Assembly (NCBI GenBank): GCA_002333095.1
Contig: DDBK01000060.1
Location: 466 to 5,671, forward strand
Origin: Cellvibrionales bacterium UBA2034
GTDB lineage: Bacteria > Pseudomonadota > Gammaproteobacteria > Pseudomonadales > UBA7239
Direction of reading: 5' to 3'
DNA: 5,206 bases
The notes beneath the pieces were generated by a model, which worked only from the letters and a program-made list of their open reading frames with translations, did no database searches and was not told where the DNA came from. The translations under genes and the position numbers were made by a program. Shown piece after piece: positions 1 to 5,206 of the stretch (its first letter is position 1; each line of letters starts with the position of its first letter).

Positions 1-1
1 G

Positions 2-2083
2 GCCGACACCGGCGTGCGCTATAACCACTTTACCGTGACCGCCATGTGCTCCCCCACGCGCGCAGCATTGCTCACCGGGCTGAACCACCATTCAGCAGGC
101 GTGGGCTGGGTGGGCGAGTGGGATTTCGGGTATCCCGGCTATCGCGGCGAACTGGCGCCTGATGTCGTCACGCTGCCACAAATCCTGCAACAAAACGGTT
201 ACGCCACCTACGCTGCCGGCAAATGGCATCTCACGAATGGCGAACACCGCTCGCGCATCGGGCCATTTGATTCCTGGCCCACGCAAAAAGGGTTTGATCG
301 TTACTGGGGATTCATGGAAGGTGAAACCGACCAGTTCGAACCCGCCGTGATCATCAGCGGCAACGAAGTGCAGGACATGCCGAAAGACCCGGACTACTAT
401 TTTCCTGACGACCTGACCAACCATGCCATCCAGATGATCAAGGATTTGCGCGCGGTGGATCGCAGCAAACCGTTTTTCCTGTATTACACACCGGGCGCTG
501 TACACGCGCCGCACCAGACGAAGCCGGAAGACCGTGAACGCTATCGCGGCCAGTACGCACAAGGTTGGGACAAGGTGCGCGAACAACGGTTAGCCAGACA
601 GAAACAACTCGGCATTGTGCCACCGGATACAACATTGACCGCACACAATCCACATGTGCAGGCGTGGGATGCGCTCACACCAGACCAGCAGAAAATGTAT
701 GCGCGTTTCCAGGAAAACTACGCCGGCTTTGTCGATAACCTCGACCAGCAAGTGGGAAAGCTGACCGACTATCTTGCCCAGACAGGCCAGCTGGATAACA
801 CCATTATTATTTTTACATCAGATAACGGTGCCAGCCCGGAAGCCGATGTGGAAGGCCAGAAAAATGGCCTCGCGTTTTTTCACTATCACAAAACCACCAA
901 CGCAGAAAACCTGCAGCAGTTTGATGAAATCGGCGGCCCCACCACGCACCCGCATTATCCATTGGGCTGGGTACAAGCCAGCAACACGCCATTCAAACAC
1001 ACCAAACGCACGTCACATGGCGGCGGCGTAAATGTGCCGCTGATCATCAGCTGGCCGAAAGGCATTGCAGCGCAGGGTGAAATCCGCCAACAGTTCCATC
1101 ACGTCAACGATCTTGCTCCCACCTTGCTGGACATTCTGGGTATCGATCCGCCCACGCAGTACAAAAACAATGCCGTGAAACCGATGGAAGGCACCAGTCT
1201 TGCCTACACACTCAGTGCGGACGCAAGCAAGAATGCGCAAACACCTTCGCGGAAAACCGAGCAGTATTACGAGATAGAAGCGAATCGCGGTTATATCGCA
1301 GACGGCTGGAAAATTGCCGCCTACCGTGAGGGCAGCCAGACGTATGATGAAACCACCTGGGAACTGTTCAACCTGAACAATGACATGTCGGAATCAAAAG
1401 ATGTATCCGCTGAATTTCCGGACAAAGTAAAAGAACTGGAAAAGAAATGGTGGAAAGCGGCAGACCAGTACCAGGTATTACCGCTGGTGGATACCGGTTT
1501 GCTGGAACGCGCACTCTATTCCAAATTCATCATGATTCCACAGCCAGACCATATGGTGATTCCTGCAGGCGGCGGCACCGTGCCGCATAACCTTGCGCCG
1601 ATCCTGGCCGGAAAATCCTACACCATCACCGCCAACATCCACCGCAGTAGTGATCAGGACAATGGCGTGATTGTTGCGCAGGGCGACCAGTTTTCTGGCT
1701 ACGCACTGTATCTGCAAGACAACCATCTGGTGTATGAAAGGAACACGGGCGCGGACGTTATCCGCATCGTGTCGGAAGACACCGTGCCTGTTGGTGACAG
1801 CACCTTGCAATTCCGTTATGACAAGGTATCAACCGGGTTAGCGGTGGCAAAAGGCCTGTTTTCTGAAGGCATCCACTTCAATCGCCTCAGCGTGCTGAAA
1901 GGCACAGGCACACTGCTGGTGAATGGCAAGGAAACCGGCAGCGCCATTATTGAGCAGCCGTTTCTGGTGGGATGGGAAGGGTTGGATGTAGGCCGTGATA
2001 CCGGTTCGCCTGTGTCACCGCACTATCAGGCACCTTTCAATTTTGCAGGCACACTGCCCAGTGTGAGTTACGACATACAGTAA
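2..2083 (+). CDS. Arylsulfatase (sulfatase family, cysteine type), 5' partial
   Basis: Hydrolyses sulfate esters of aryl or other organic substrates; the exact substrate cannot be read from sequence. The frame is open to the window edge: ADTG precedes the GTG at 14, so that GTG is internal and the true start, any signal peptide and the N-terminal Asp metal ligands lie upstream. Counting from Val at 14: formylglycine motif CSPTR at 12-16 (Cys codon 47-49), second sulfatase signature GYATYAAGKWH at 62-72 with the active-site Lys70 and His72, HAPH at 164-167, metal-binding SDNG at 269-272, and TPFKHTKR at 325-332 with probable catalytic Lys331. These match the active-site set known from Pseudomonas AtsA, so the visible part looks intact. 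Residues from about 505 form a beta-rich C-terminal domain ending in GLDVGRDTGSPVS, typical of the long (about 750-790 aa) arylsulfatases. Activity would need a formylglycine-generating enzyme, not seen here. Its 3' end faces the yehS-like gene across 21 bases. Confidence 0.95.
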   Translation, partial: ADTGVRYNHFTVTAMCSPTRAALLTGLNHHSAGVGWVGEWDFGYPGYRGELAPDVVTLPQILQQNGYATYAAGKWHLTNGEHRSRIGPFDSWPTQKGFDRYWGFMEGETDQFEPAVIISGNEVQDMPKDPDYYFPDDLTNHAIQMIKDLRAVDRSKPFFLYYTPGAVHAPHQTKPEDRERYRGQYAQGWDKVREQRLARQKQLGIVPPDTTLTAHNPHVQAWDALTPDQQKMYARFQENYAGFVDNLDQQVGKLTDYLAQTGQLDNTIIIFTSDNGASPEADVEGQKNGLAFFHYHKTTNAENLQQFDEIGGPTTHPHYPLGWVQASNTPFKHTKRTSHGGGVNVPLIISWPKGIAAQGEIRQQFHHVNDLAPTLLDILGIDPPTQYKNNAVKPMEGTSLAYTLSADASKNAQTPSRKTEQYYEIEANRGYIADGWKIAAYREGSQTYDETTWELFNLNNDMSESKDVSAEFPDKVKELEKKWWKAADQYQVLPLVDTGLLERALYSKFIMIPQPDHMVIPAGGGTVPHNLAPILAGKSYTITANIHRSSDQDNGVIVAQGDQFSGYALYLQDNHLVYERNTGADVIRIVSEDTVPVGDSTLQFRYDKVSTGLAVAKGLFSEGIHFNRLSVLKGTGTLLVNGKETGSAIIEQPFLVGWEGLDVGRDTGSPVSPHYQAPFNFAGTLPSVSYDIQ

Positions 2084-2101
2084 AAATCCGGGCAGTGTTT
2101 T
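2051..2101 (+). terminator. Weak long-loop inverted repeat at sulfatase 3' end
   Basis: ACACTGCCC (2051-2059) is perfectly complementary to GGGCAGTGT (2090-2098), which runs into TTTT (2098-2101). The loop of 30 bases contains the sulfatase stop codon. A second, competing hairpin is ACACT/AGTGT (2051-2055 with 2060-2064, loop GCCC). The site lies between two convergent genes, where a terminator is expected, but the long loop and short T-run make it weak. On the minus strand the same stem would follow the yehS-like stop codon. Confidence 0.3.
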
Positions 2102-2104
2102 GGG

Positions 2105-2566
2105 CTAGACGCGCACCCGCAGCGTCAGCCCTTTCAGGAAATTGCGCAGCAGCTGGTCGCCACATACACGGTAGTTGTGGTGACCTGCCTTGCGGAACAA
2201 TGCACTCAGTTCCGGTCTGGACACCGGGAAGCCGGATGCTTGCAAAATCTCGTGCATATCGTCGTCTTTCAACTCAAACGCTACCCGCAATTTCTTCAGC
2301 ACAATATTGTTGGTCATCCGCGCTTCGTGCGGTGGCGCAGGATGGTTTTCATCCTTGCCGCGCATGGCGTACACCAGGCCATCGAGAAAATACGCCATCA
2401 CTTCATCGCTGCAATCCAGATACCCTTCTTCTTCATCTTTTTTCAGGTATGCCTGCACGTCGGCTTTCTGCACGTCATAACCAGCAAGCTTGAATACCTC
2501 GACCATTTTCACGTCGCTGATGTCCAGCATGTACCGTACGCTGCGCAATATATCGTTATTGATCAT
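2105..2566 (-). CDS. yehS: DUF1456 family protein, YehS-like
   Basis: Small cytoplasmic protein of 153 aa, close to the length of E. coli YehS (about 156 aa). It shares the family hallmarks NNDILRSVRY at 3-12, LKKDEEEGY at 41-49, RGKDE at 69-73, NNIVLKKLRVAF at 86-97 and CGDQLLRNFLKGL at 135-147. The protein is two copies of one alpha-helical module (about 3-68 and 86-148): each starts with N-[ND]-I-L/V..R and ends with a FL-x-GL helix. No catalytic residues, signal peptide or membrane segment are visible. The biochemical function of the family is unknown to me. The ATG lies 15 bases after the TAG of the RsuA-like gene, with only a weak AGG (2574-2576) as ribosome binding site, so it is probably cotranscribed and perhaps translationally coupled with that gene. 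Family assignment is firm; role is open. Confidence 0.93.
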   Translation of the reverse strand: MINNDILRSVRYMLDISDVKMVEVFKLAGYDVQKADVQAYLKKDEEEGYLDCSDEVMAYFLDGLVYAMRGKDENHPAPPHEARMTNNIVLKKLRVAFELKDDDMHEILQASGFPVSRPELSALFRKAGHHNYRVCGDQLLRNFLKGLTLRVRV

Positions 2567-2581
2567 GTTGATGCCTGCTAT

Positions 2582-3277
2582 CTAGAATTTTTCATGCGGC
2601 GCAAGATAACGCCACTGCCCGGATGGCAACTTGCCCATCGATACGCCGCCGATACGGATACGCTTCATCGCCAACACCGCGAGATCCAGGCTTTCACACA
2701 ATTGTACAACCTGACCGGGCTGCGGATTTTTTATCGCCATCCGCAAACGGGTTTCATTTTGCCAGCTGACTTTTGCGGGCAATGCCGCGAACCCGCTGGA
2801 AGCCAGCTCGACAGCCGTCGGCTCACCACGCACTTCAACAATATATTCCTGCTCATTTTTGTGTGCATCTTCATTCAATTTGCGCAACACACGCCAGTCT
2901 TGTGAAAACACCACCAAGCCACTGGCACCCGCTTGCAACGGTGCGGCACAGGTCTGCTGCAAAAAATGACGCTTGAGTATACGAACGCCAGCGGGATCAT
3001 CCGCAAACAGATTGTCTGCACCAATCAGGGCCTGCATCGTATCCACATCCGGGTCTGCGTCTGGCGGCAGGTTCAGCAGGCAGGTAACAGGCTCAACCGG
3101 CACCAGTACAGCCTCCGGATGCAATACCACCTGTTGCTCCAGCACCCGGAAATGCGGATCTTCCACCACTTCGCCATCAACAGACACCCAGCCACCTTCG
3201 ATGTACAGCTCTGCCTCCCTGCGTGAACAGGGCACGAGTTCTGCAAGGCGCTTGGAGAGGCGAACGGATTCAGACAT
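2582..3277 (-). CDS. RsuA/RluF-like S4-domain protein, catalytic motifs lost
   Basis: 231 aa from the ATG at 3277. Residues 5-45 form an S4 RNA-binding domain (VRLSKRLAELVPCSRREAE then GGWVSVDGEVV), as in RsuA, RluB, RluE and RluF, which convert uridine to pseudouridine in rRNA. The remainder aligns end to end with the RluF catalytic domain, for example SGLVVFSQDW at 119-128, EQEYIVEV at 142-149 and IRIGGVSMGKLPSGQWRYL at 207-225. However, the KPxG motif is LNLPPD (68-73), the catalytic GRLD is APLQ (112-115, so Asp becomes Gln115, codon 2933-2935), and NRQIRR is replaced by PGQVVQL (187-193). It is therefore probably an RNA-binding pseudoenzyme, although automatic annotation would likely call it a pseudouridine synthase. 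An in-frame GTG at 3325 is rejected because the ATG falls directly before the S4 domain and a promoter candidate overlaps the longer form. No clear Shine-Dalgarno precedes the ATG. First gene of a pair with the yehS-like gene. Confidence 0.88.
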   Translation of the reverse strand: MSESVRLSKRLAELVPCSRREAELYIEGGWVSVDGEVVEDPHFRVLEQQVVLHPEAVLVPVEPVTCLLNLPPDADPDVDTMQALIGADNLFADDPAGVRILKRHFLQQTCAAPLQAGASGLVVFSQDWRVLRKLNEDAHKNEQEYIVEVRGEPTAVELASSGFAALPAKVSWQNETRLRMAIKNPQPGQVVQLCESLDLAVLAMKRIRIGGVSMGKLPSGQWRYLAPHEKF

Positions 3278-3303
3278 GACAATAGCCGATGGAAAGATGG
3301 GGC

Positions 3304-3331
3304 ATTGTACCCAAATGGAAGGCACTGATAA
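3304..3331 (-). promoter_or_regulatory. Sigma70-type promoter candidate for the RsuA-like/yehS unit
   Basis: Reading the minus strand, TTATCA (3331-3326, four of six consensus bases) is followed after 16 bases by TACAAT (3309-3304, five of six). Transcription would begin near 3297, giving a leader of about 20 bases to the ATG at 3277. The site lies in the 64-base gap behind the lipoprotein stop codon. Found by eye only. Confidence 0.45.
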
Positions 3332-3341
3332 GAACAGAGTG

Positions 3342-3932
3342 TTAGCGTGTGGCGCTTCTTATTTTTTTCAACAGGTCAGCATCCTTGTGCAGATCAATGA
3401 TAAATGAGTTAACAAACTGATCAGCCATCAACTCTTCTACATAATATTCATCATGCTTTTGCGACAATGCGCCTGCAAACATACCTAACGAGGCAATCCA
3501 TGTGTATTTTCTATCATCATAGCGAAATCTTTTTACCTCTTTGCCATTGATACTGACAATAAAATCGGCATGCCTGACGTTATCTGCCCTGTACGGGATA
3601 AGAAAAGCAGATGACCCTGATACAAACAACCACGACAGCGCCAGGAATACATTGCTGGCAGGCTCCCCTGATATTTCCACCCCGATTTCAACAGGAACCA
3701 CGCCATTACACGTAGTCACACCATCAAACAGGTTTTTCCTTGAAAACAGTAATGGATAAGAAATATATCCCGGATTTTTTGCCGTAACGCTCACTGCAGG
3801 CAGTTTTTGCATGCCTGGCTGCATCACCCAATACTTGTTTTTGTCATCATGCGAGGCAATGGTGCAGCCCTGCAAAAGCATAAAAGCCAGGACAATGGCG
3901 CAAACCCCTTTGTATTTGAATGAGTTGCTCAT
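3342..3932 (-). CDS. Predicted lipoprotein of unknown function (196 aa)
   Basis: Family not recognised. The N-terminus is a lipoprotein signal: positive residues (K7, K9), a hydrophobic run at about 10-20 and lipobox LLQGC with the acylated Cys at 23. Thr at +2 rather than Asp suggests sorting to the outer membrane. After it come a probable beta-rich segment (45-90), a strongly hydrophobic stretch at about 94-113 (VFLALSWLFVSGSSAFLIPY), a strand-rich part with FIVSINGKEVKRFRYDD (124-140), a second hydrophobic patch at 143-157 and a charged C-terminal helix. The hydrophobic stretch could be a membrane hairpin or a buried core strand pair. The start codon overlaps the stop of the upstream lipoprotein gene by 4 bases (ATGA, 3932-3929). 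Base use varies: I count only 20 G/C in the 60 bases 3361-3420, against 37 in 1021-1080 of the sulfatase, which may hint at a different origin. Confidence 0.8.
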   Translation of the reverse strand: MSNSFKYKGVCAIVLAFMLLQGCTIASHDDKNKYWVMQPGMQKLPAVSVTAKNPGYISYPLLFSRKNLFDGVTTCNGVVPVEIGVEISGEPASNVFLALSWLFVSGSSAFLIPYRADNVRHADFIVSINGKEVKRFRYDDRKYTWIASLGMFAGALSQKHDEYYVEELMADQFVNSFIIDLHKDADLLKKIRSATR

Positions 3933-4228
3933 GGGTTGCTCCCATCCAGAAACTCACAGCCTTGCGGCATGGTGTAAGTGGCATTGGGAACCAGCACTGT
4001 GTAGGTGCGCATATTGGGATTACCCGGAACGGCCGTCCCGCCTGCTGCGGCAGAGACAGAGGCCGTACCTACAAGCATTGCCGCTTCAGCCGCCGCGCTT
4101 CTGCGTTCATAGACACCGCTGACATGCTGATAGTCCTTGGCGCTGACATTTCCTTCAGGGGGGTAATGCGTCGTTGAAGCACAGCCGGCTTCAATCAATA
4201 GCACAACGGCCAATAGTGGTTTTTTCAT
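3929..4228 (-). CDS. Predicted small lipoprotein of unknown function (99 aa)
   Basis: Family not recognised. MKKPLLAVVLLIEAGC gives a short lipoprotein signal with Cys16 as the acylation site and Ala at +2 (outer-membrane type). The lipobox is unusual: position -3 is Glu13 (I-E-A-G-C) where Leu is usual. The mature part starts with a Ser/Thr/Pro-rich linker, contains an Ala/Gly-rich, mildly hydrophobic stretch at about 44-69 that could enter the membrane, then VPNATYTMPQGCEF with a second Cys at 91. The frame stays open upstream to 4501, but the ATG at 4228 is chosen because it has an AGGAG site and directly starts a signal peptide, whereas the extension would translate a terminator and a tRNA remnant. 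It overlaps the next lipoprotein gene by ATGA, so the two are probably one operon and may act together in the envelope. Confidence 0.75.
   Translation of the reverse strand: MKKPLLAVVLLIEAGCASTTHYPPEGNVSAKDYQHVSGVYERRSAAAEAAMLVGTASVSAAAGGTAVPGNPNMRTYTVLVPNATYTMPQGCEFLDGSNP
3939..3943 (-). promoter_or_regulatory. Ribosome binding site of the 196-aa lipoprotein
   Basis: GGGAG on the minus strand, 6 bases before the ATG at 3932 and inside the end of the upstream gene. It supports this start codon and independent re-initiation as well as coupling at the ATGA overlap. Confidence 0.65.
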
Positions 4229-4234
4229 CAATCG

Positions 4235-4239
4235 CTCCT
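4235..4239 (-). promoter_or_regulatory. Ribosome binding site deciding the 4228 start
   Basis: AGGAG on the minus strand, 6 bases before the ATG at 4228. It is the strongest Shine-Dalgarno in the window and settles the start of the 99-aa lipoprotein. Confidence 0.75.
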
Positions 4240-4278
4240 GCTGGTTTACACGAATGGCATGCACTTGTCTTTTGAAAC

Positions 4279-4307
4279 AAAAAAGGCCTGCATCGCTGCA
4301 AGCCTTT
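4279..4307 (-). terminator. Rho-independent terminator, leftward
   Basis: On the minus strand an 11-pair stem (4307-4297 with 4292-4282; one G-U pair, 4301/4288) closes a GCGA tetraloop of GNRA type (4296-4293) and is followed by an unbroken T-run (4284-4279). The opposite orientation has no T-run and turns the G-U pair into a C-A mismatch, so it works leftward. It follows the tRNA-Lys remnant by 8 bases, as a native tRNA terminator would. It also shields the two lipoprotein genes from transcription coming from the right, so they need a promoter within the 50 bases after it; I see no convincing one. Confidence 0.85.
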
Positions 4308-4315
4308 GGAATAGA

Positions 4316-4366
4316 TGGTGGGTCGTGATGCCATCGAATAGACCGCCCAACCCATTGATTTAAAAG
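4316..4366 (-). pseudogene. tRNA-Lys 3'-half remnant, candidate attachment site
   Basis: Reading the minus strand, the segment starts with CTTTTAA (4366-4360), the anticodon loop of tRNA-Lys(UUU), continues with ATCAATGGGT and TTCGA (4338-4334, T-loop) and ends with ACGACCCACCA (4326-4316). That end is the acceptor strand, discriminator A and CCA of the E. coli-type tRNA-Lys. The T-stem no longer pairs, the span is 51 bases instead of 45, and no D-arm or 5' acceptor strand precedes it (AT-rich DNA instead). It is therefore not a working tRNA. A copy that begins at the anticodon loop and ends at CCA is what tyrosine-recombinase integration into a tRNA gene leaves at the far end of an element. 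Chance similarity of the anticodon part cannot be excluded; the 11-base 3' end is the solid part. Confidence 0.5.
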
Positions 4367-4393
4367 ACATTGTAAAAATAAAAAAATGGCCGA

Positions 4394-4414
4394 TACCCCA
4401 CCTCGTACCCCACC
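4394..4414. repeat. Two direct copies of TACCCCACC, 12-base period
   Basis: TACCCCACC occurs at 4394-4402 and exactly again at 4406-4414, separated by TCG. A 12-base period places the two copies on nearly the same face of the helix, as for paired protein-binding sites. It lies 28 bases from the tRNA-Lys remnant. Similar G-rich repeats are known to me near tyrosine-recombinase attachment sites, but recombinase arm-site status here is inference. Confidence 0.55.
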
Positions 4415-4511
4415 CCAAACGTTTCTCGGATTCCTGGCCCCGTTTTCGGGCGTGGTAGGCTGACCAAGGGTGCGCCTTGAATTGGCGGAGCTGAAAAGCA
4501 CAGACCAATAA

Positions 4512-5206
4512 TCAACTTAGTCTGCCTACCATTTCACTGATCACGGTATGAATGATGGCTTTTACACAACGCCTCTCTCCCGCCAGCACCAAAGCCAGAT
4601 TGGGTTGCTGATCCAGCAACCGGGCATTCTCAGCTTCAAATTCCACATAAAGTGCCTCAGCTACCCGAGTGATCTCACCCCGTAGTTTTTCAAGTAAACG
4701 TTCAGCTGTTGATTTATTGAGCCCTAATACAGCACCAGCATCTAGCAGCACTTTGCGATTAATGGCTGAAAAATGCTGTACGCCACACACAGGCCAGGCG
4801 AGTGTACTGGCTGCTGGCCAAGTTGTTTTATCGAAGGCACGTGACTCATAGCAAACGGTGCTCAATAAATCGTAGTGTGGCGCAAGCTGAATACCTTCTG
4901 CCGACACCAGAAAACTCAGGTTTTTCAGATGCGCATCGTTATTGCCAACCAGCACATTAAAGACCAGCCAATTGAATAGTCGGGTGCGCGCAATAGCACT
5001 ACTTCTGCACGCTTCAGCCAGCCTGGCCAGGTTTTCCATGCTGCCTTGTTGATACTTGAACTGGCGATCCAGCCCCAACAACTGGCAAGCGTCGATAACG
5101 TGGCGACGCTGCCAAATTCCATCTATTCTTGTTCGATCAAATCGCTCAATCAGATAAACCGGTTCGGGCACATATCGGCGATAAACAGACGGGACATCTA
5201 ACCCGG
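4512..5206 (-). CDS. hipA: HipA-family serine/threonine kinase toxin, 5' partial
   Basis: C-terminal kinase part of a HipA-type toxin, the family in which E. coli HipA phosphorylates glutamyl-tRNA synthetase and triggers dormancy; the target here is unknown. The frame is open to the window edge (GLDVPSVYRRYVPEPVYLIERFDR-type stretch), so the GTG at 5171 is internal and roughly 200 N-terminal residues are missing. Counting from Val at 5171: VYLIERFDR at 5-13, HVIDACQLLGLD at 24-35, catalytic loop GNNDAHLKNLSF at 76-87 with catalytic Asp79 (codon 4935-4937) and Asn84, and the metal-binding LAPHYDLLS at 96-104 with Asp101. These are equivalent to Asp309 and Asp332 of E. coli HipA, so the kinase half appears intact. 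The C-terminus ends naturally with a helical tail. A hipB-type antitoxin would be expected upstream, to the right of the window. No clear terminator follows its stop codon. Confidence 0.92.
   Translation of the reverse strand, partial: GLDVPSVYRRYVPEPVYLIERFDRTRIDGIWQRRHVIDACQLLGLDRQFKYQQGSMENLARLAEACRSSAIARTRLFNWLVFNVLVGNNDAHLKNLSFLVSAEGIQLAPHYDLLSTVCYESRAFDKTTWPAASTLAWPVCGVQHFSAINRKVLLDAGAVLGLNKSTAERLLEKLRGEITRVAEALYVEFEAENARLLDQQPNLALVLAGERRCVKAIIHTVISEMVGRLS

Noticed and set aside
92..586. 164-codon minus-strand open frame inside the sulfatase
   Set aside because: It lies opposite the most conserved sulfatase motifs and is explained by codon bias of the real gene.
2177..2905. 242-codon open frame on the plus strand
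   Set aside because: It is antisense to both the yehS-like gene and the RsuA-like gene and spans their junction; both minus-strand products have clear family matches, and this frame shows no recognisable domain.
3278..3325. Longer RsuA-like protein from the GTG at 3325
   Set aside because: The extra 16 residues precede the S4 domain, match nothing in the family and overlap the promoter candidate.
4240..4280. Promoter for the lipoprotein pair between the terminator and the start
   Set aside because: TTGTTT at about 4278-4273 could be a -35 box, but no acceptable -10 box lies 16-18 bases downstream.
4465..4479. CAAGG/CCTTG hairpin and nearby CCCG/CGGG hairpin (4439-4450) as a hipA terminator
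   Set aside because: Stems of only 4-5 pairs and no T-run on the minus strand after them.
4483..4493. Minus-strand CAGCTCCGCCA resembling the 3' end of tRNA-Ser or tmRNA
   Set aside because: There is no T-loop (TTCRA) at the right distance before it and no pairing partner; eleven bases are too few to claim an RNA gene or attachment site.
4229..4501. Upstream extension of the 99-aa lipoprotein frame
   Set aside because: It would translate the terminator, the tRNA remnant and the repeat, and would bury a good signal peptide that has its own AGGAG site.

Overview
The window looks like chromosomal DNA of a proteobacterium, most likely a gammaproteobacterium. The clues are a YehS-type DUF1456 protein very close to the E. 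coli one, an RsuA-like S4 protein of a kind I associate with pseudomonads (from memory), Sec/Lsp-type lipoproteins and a HipA-family kinase of a common proteobacterial subtype. Base composition is moderate, richer in G+C in the sulfatase and poorer in the second lipoprotein gene. No species can be named from the sequence alone.

Layout: (1) 2-2083, plus strand: most of a large cysteine-type arylsulfatase whose N-terminus lies before the window. (2) 2105-3277, minus strand, convergent with the sulfatase: a two-gene unit read right to left, an RsuA/RluF-like S4 protein followed 15 bases later by a YehS/DUF1456 protein. A promoter candidate lies just upstream of the first gene. (3) 3342-4228, minus strand: two small predicted lipoproteins of unknown function overlapping by 4 bases (ATGA), each with a good ribosome binding site. 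(4) 4229-4511: no protein gene, but a strong minus-strand intrinsic terminator, a decayed 3' half of a lysine tRNA and a 12-base-period direct repeat. (5) 4512-5206, minus strand: the C-terminal kinase half of a HipA-family toxin that runs out of the window.

The genes do not form one pathway. The sulfatase would release sulfate from sulfated organic compounds outside the cytoplasm. The S4 protein and YehS are probably cytoplasmic; their tight spacing suggests a functional link, but neither has a known activity here. The most notable points are two. The pseudouridine-synthase-like protein has lost all three recognisable catalytic motifs, including the catalytic Asp (Gln here), so it is probably an RNA-binding pseudoenzyme. 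And the tRNA-Lys 3' remnant plus terminator beside a hipA gene looks like the edge of an old integrated element, with the element to the right and ancestral chromosome to the left. I did not find a wholly new multi-gene system.
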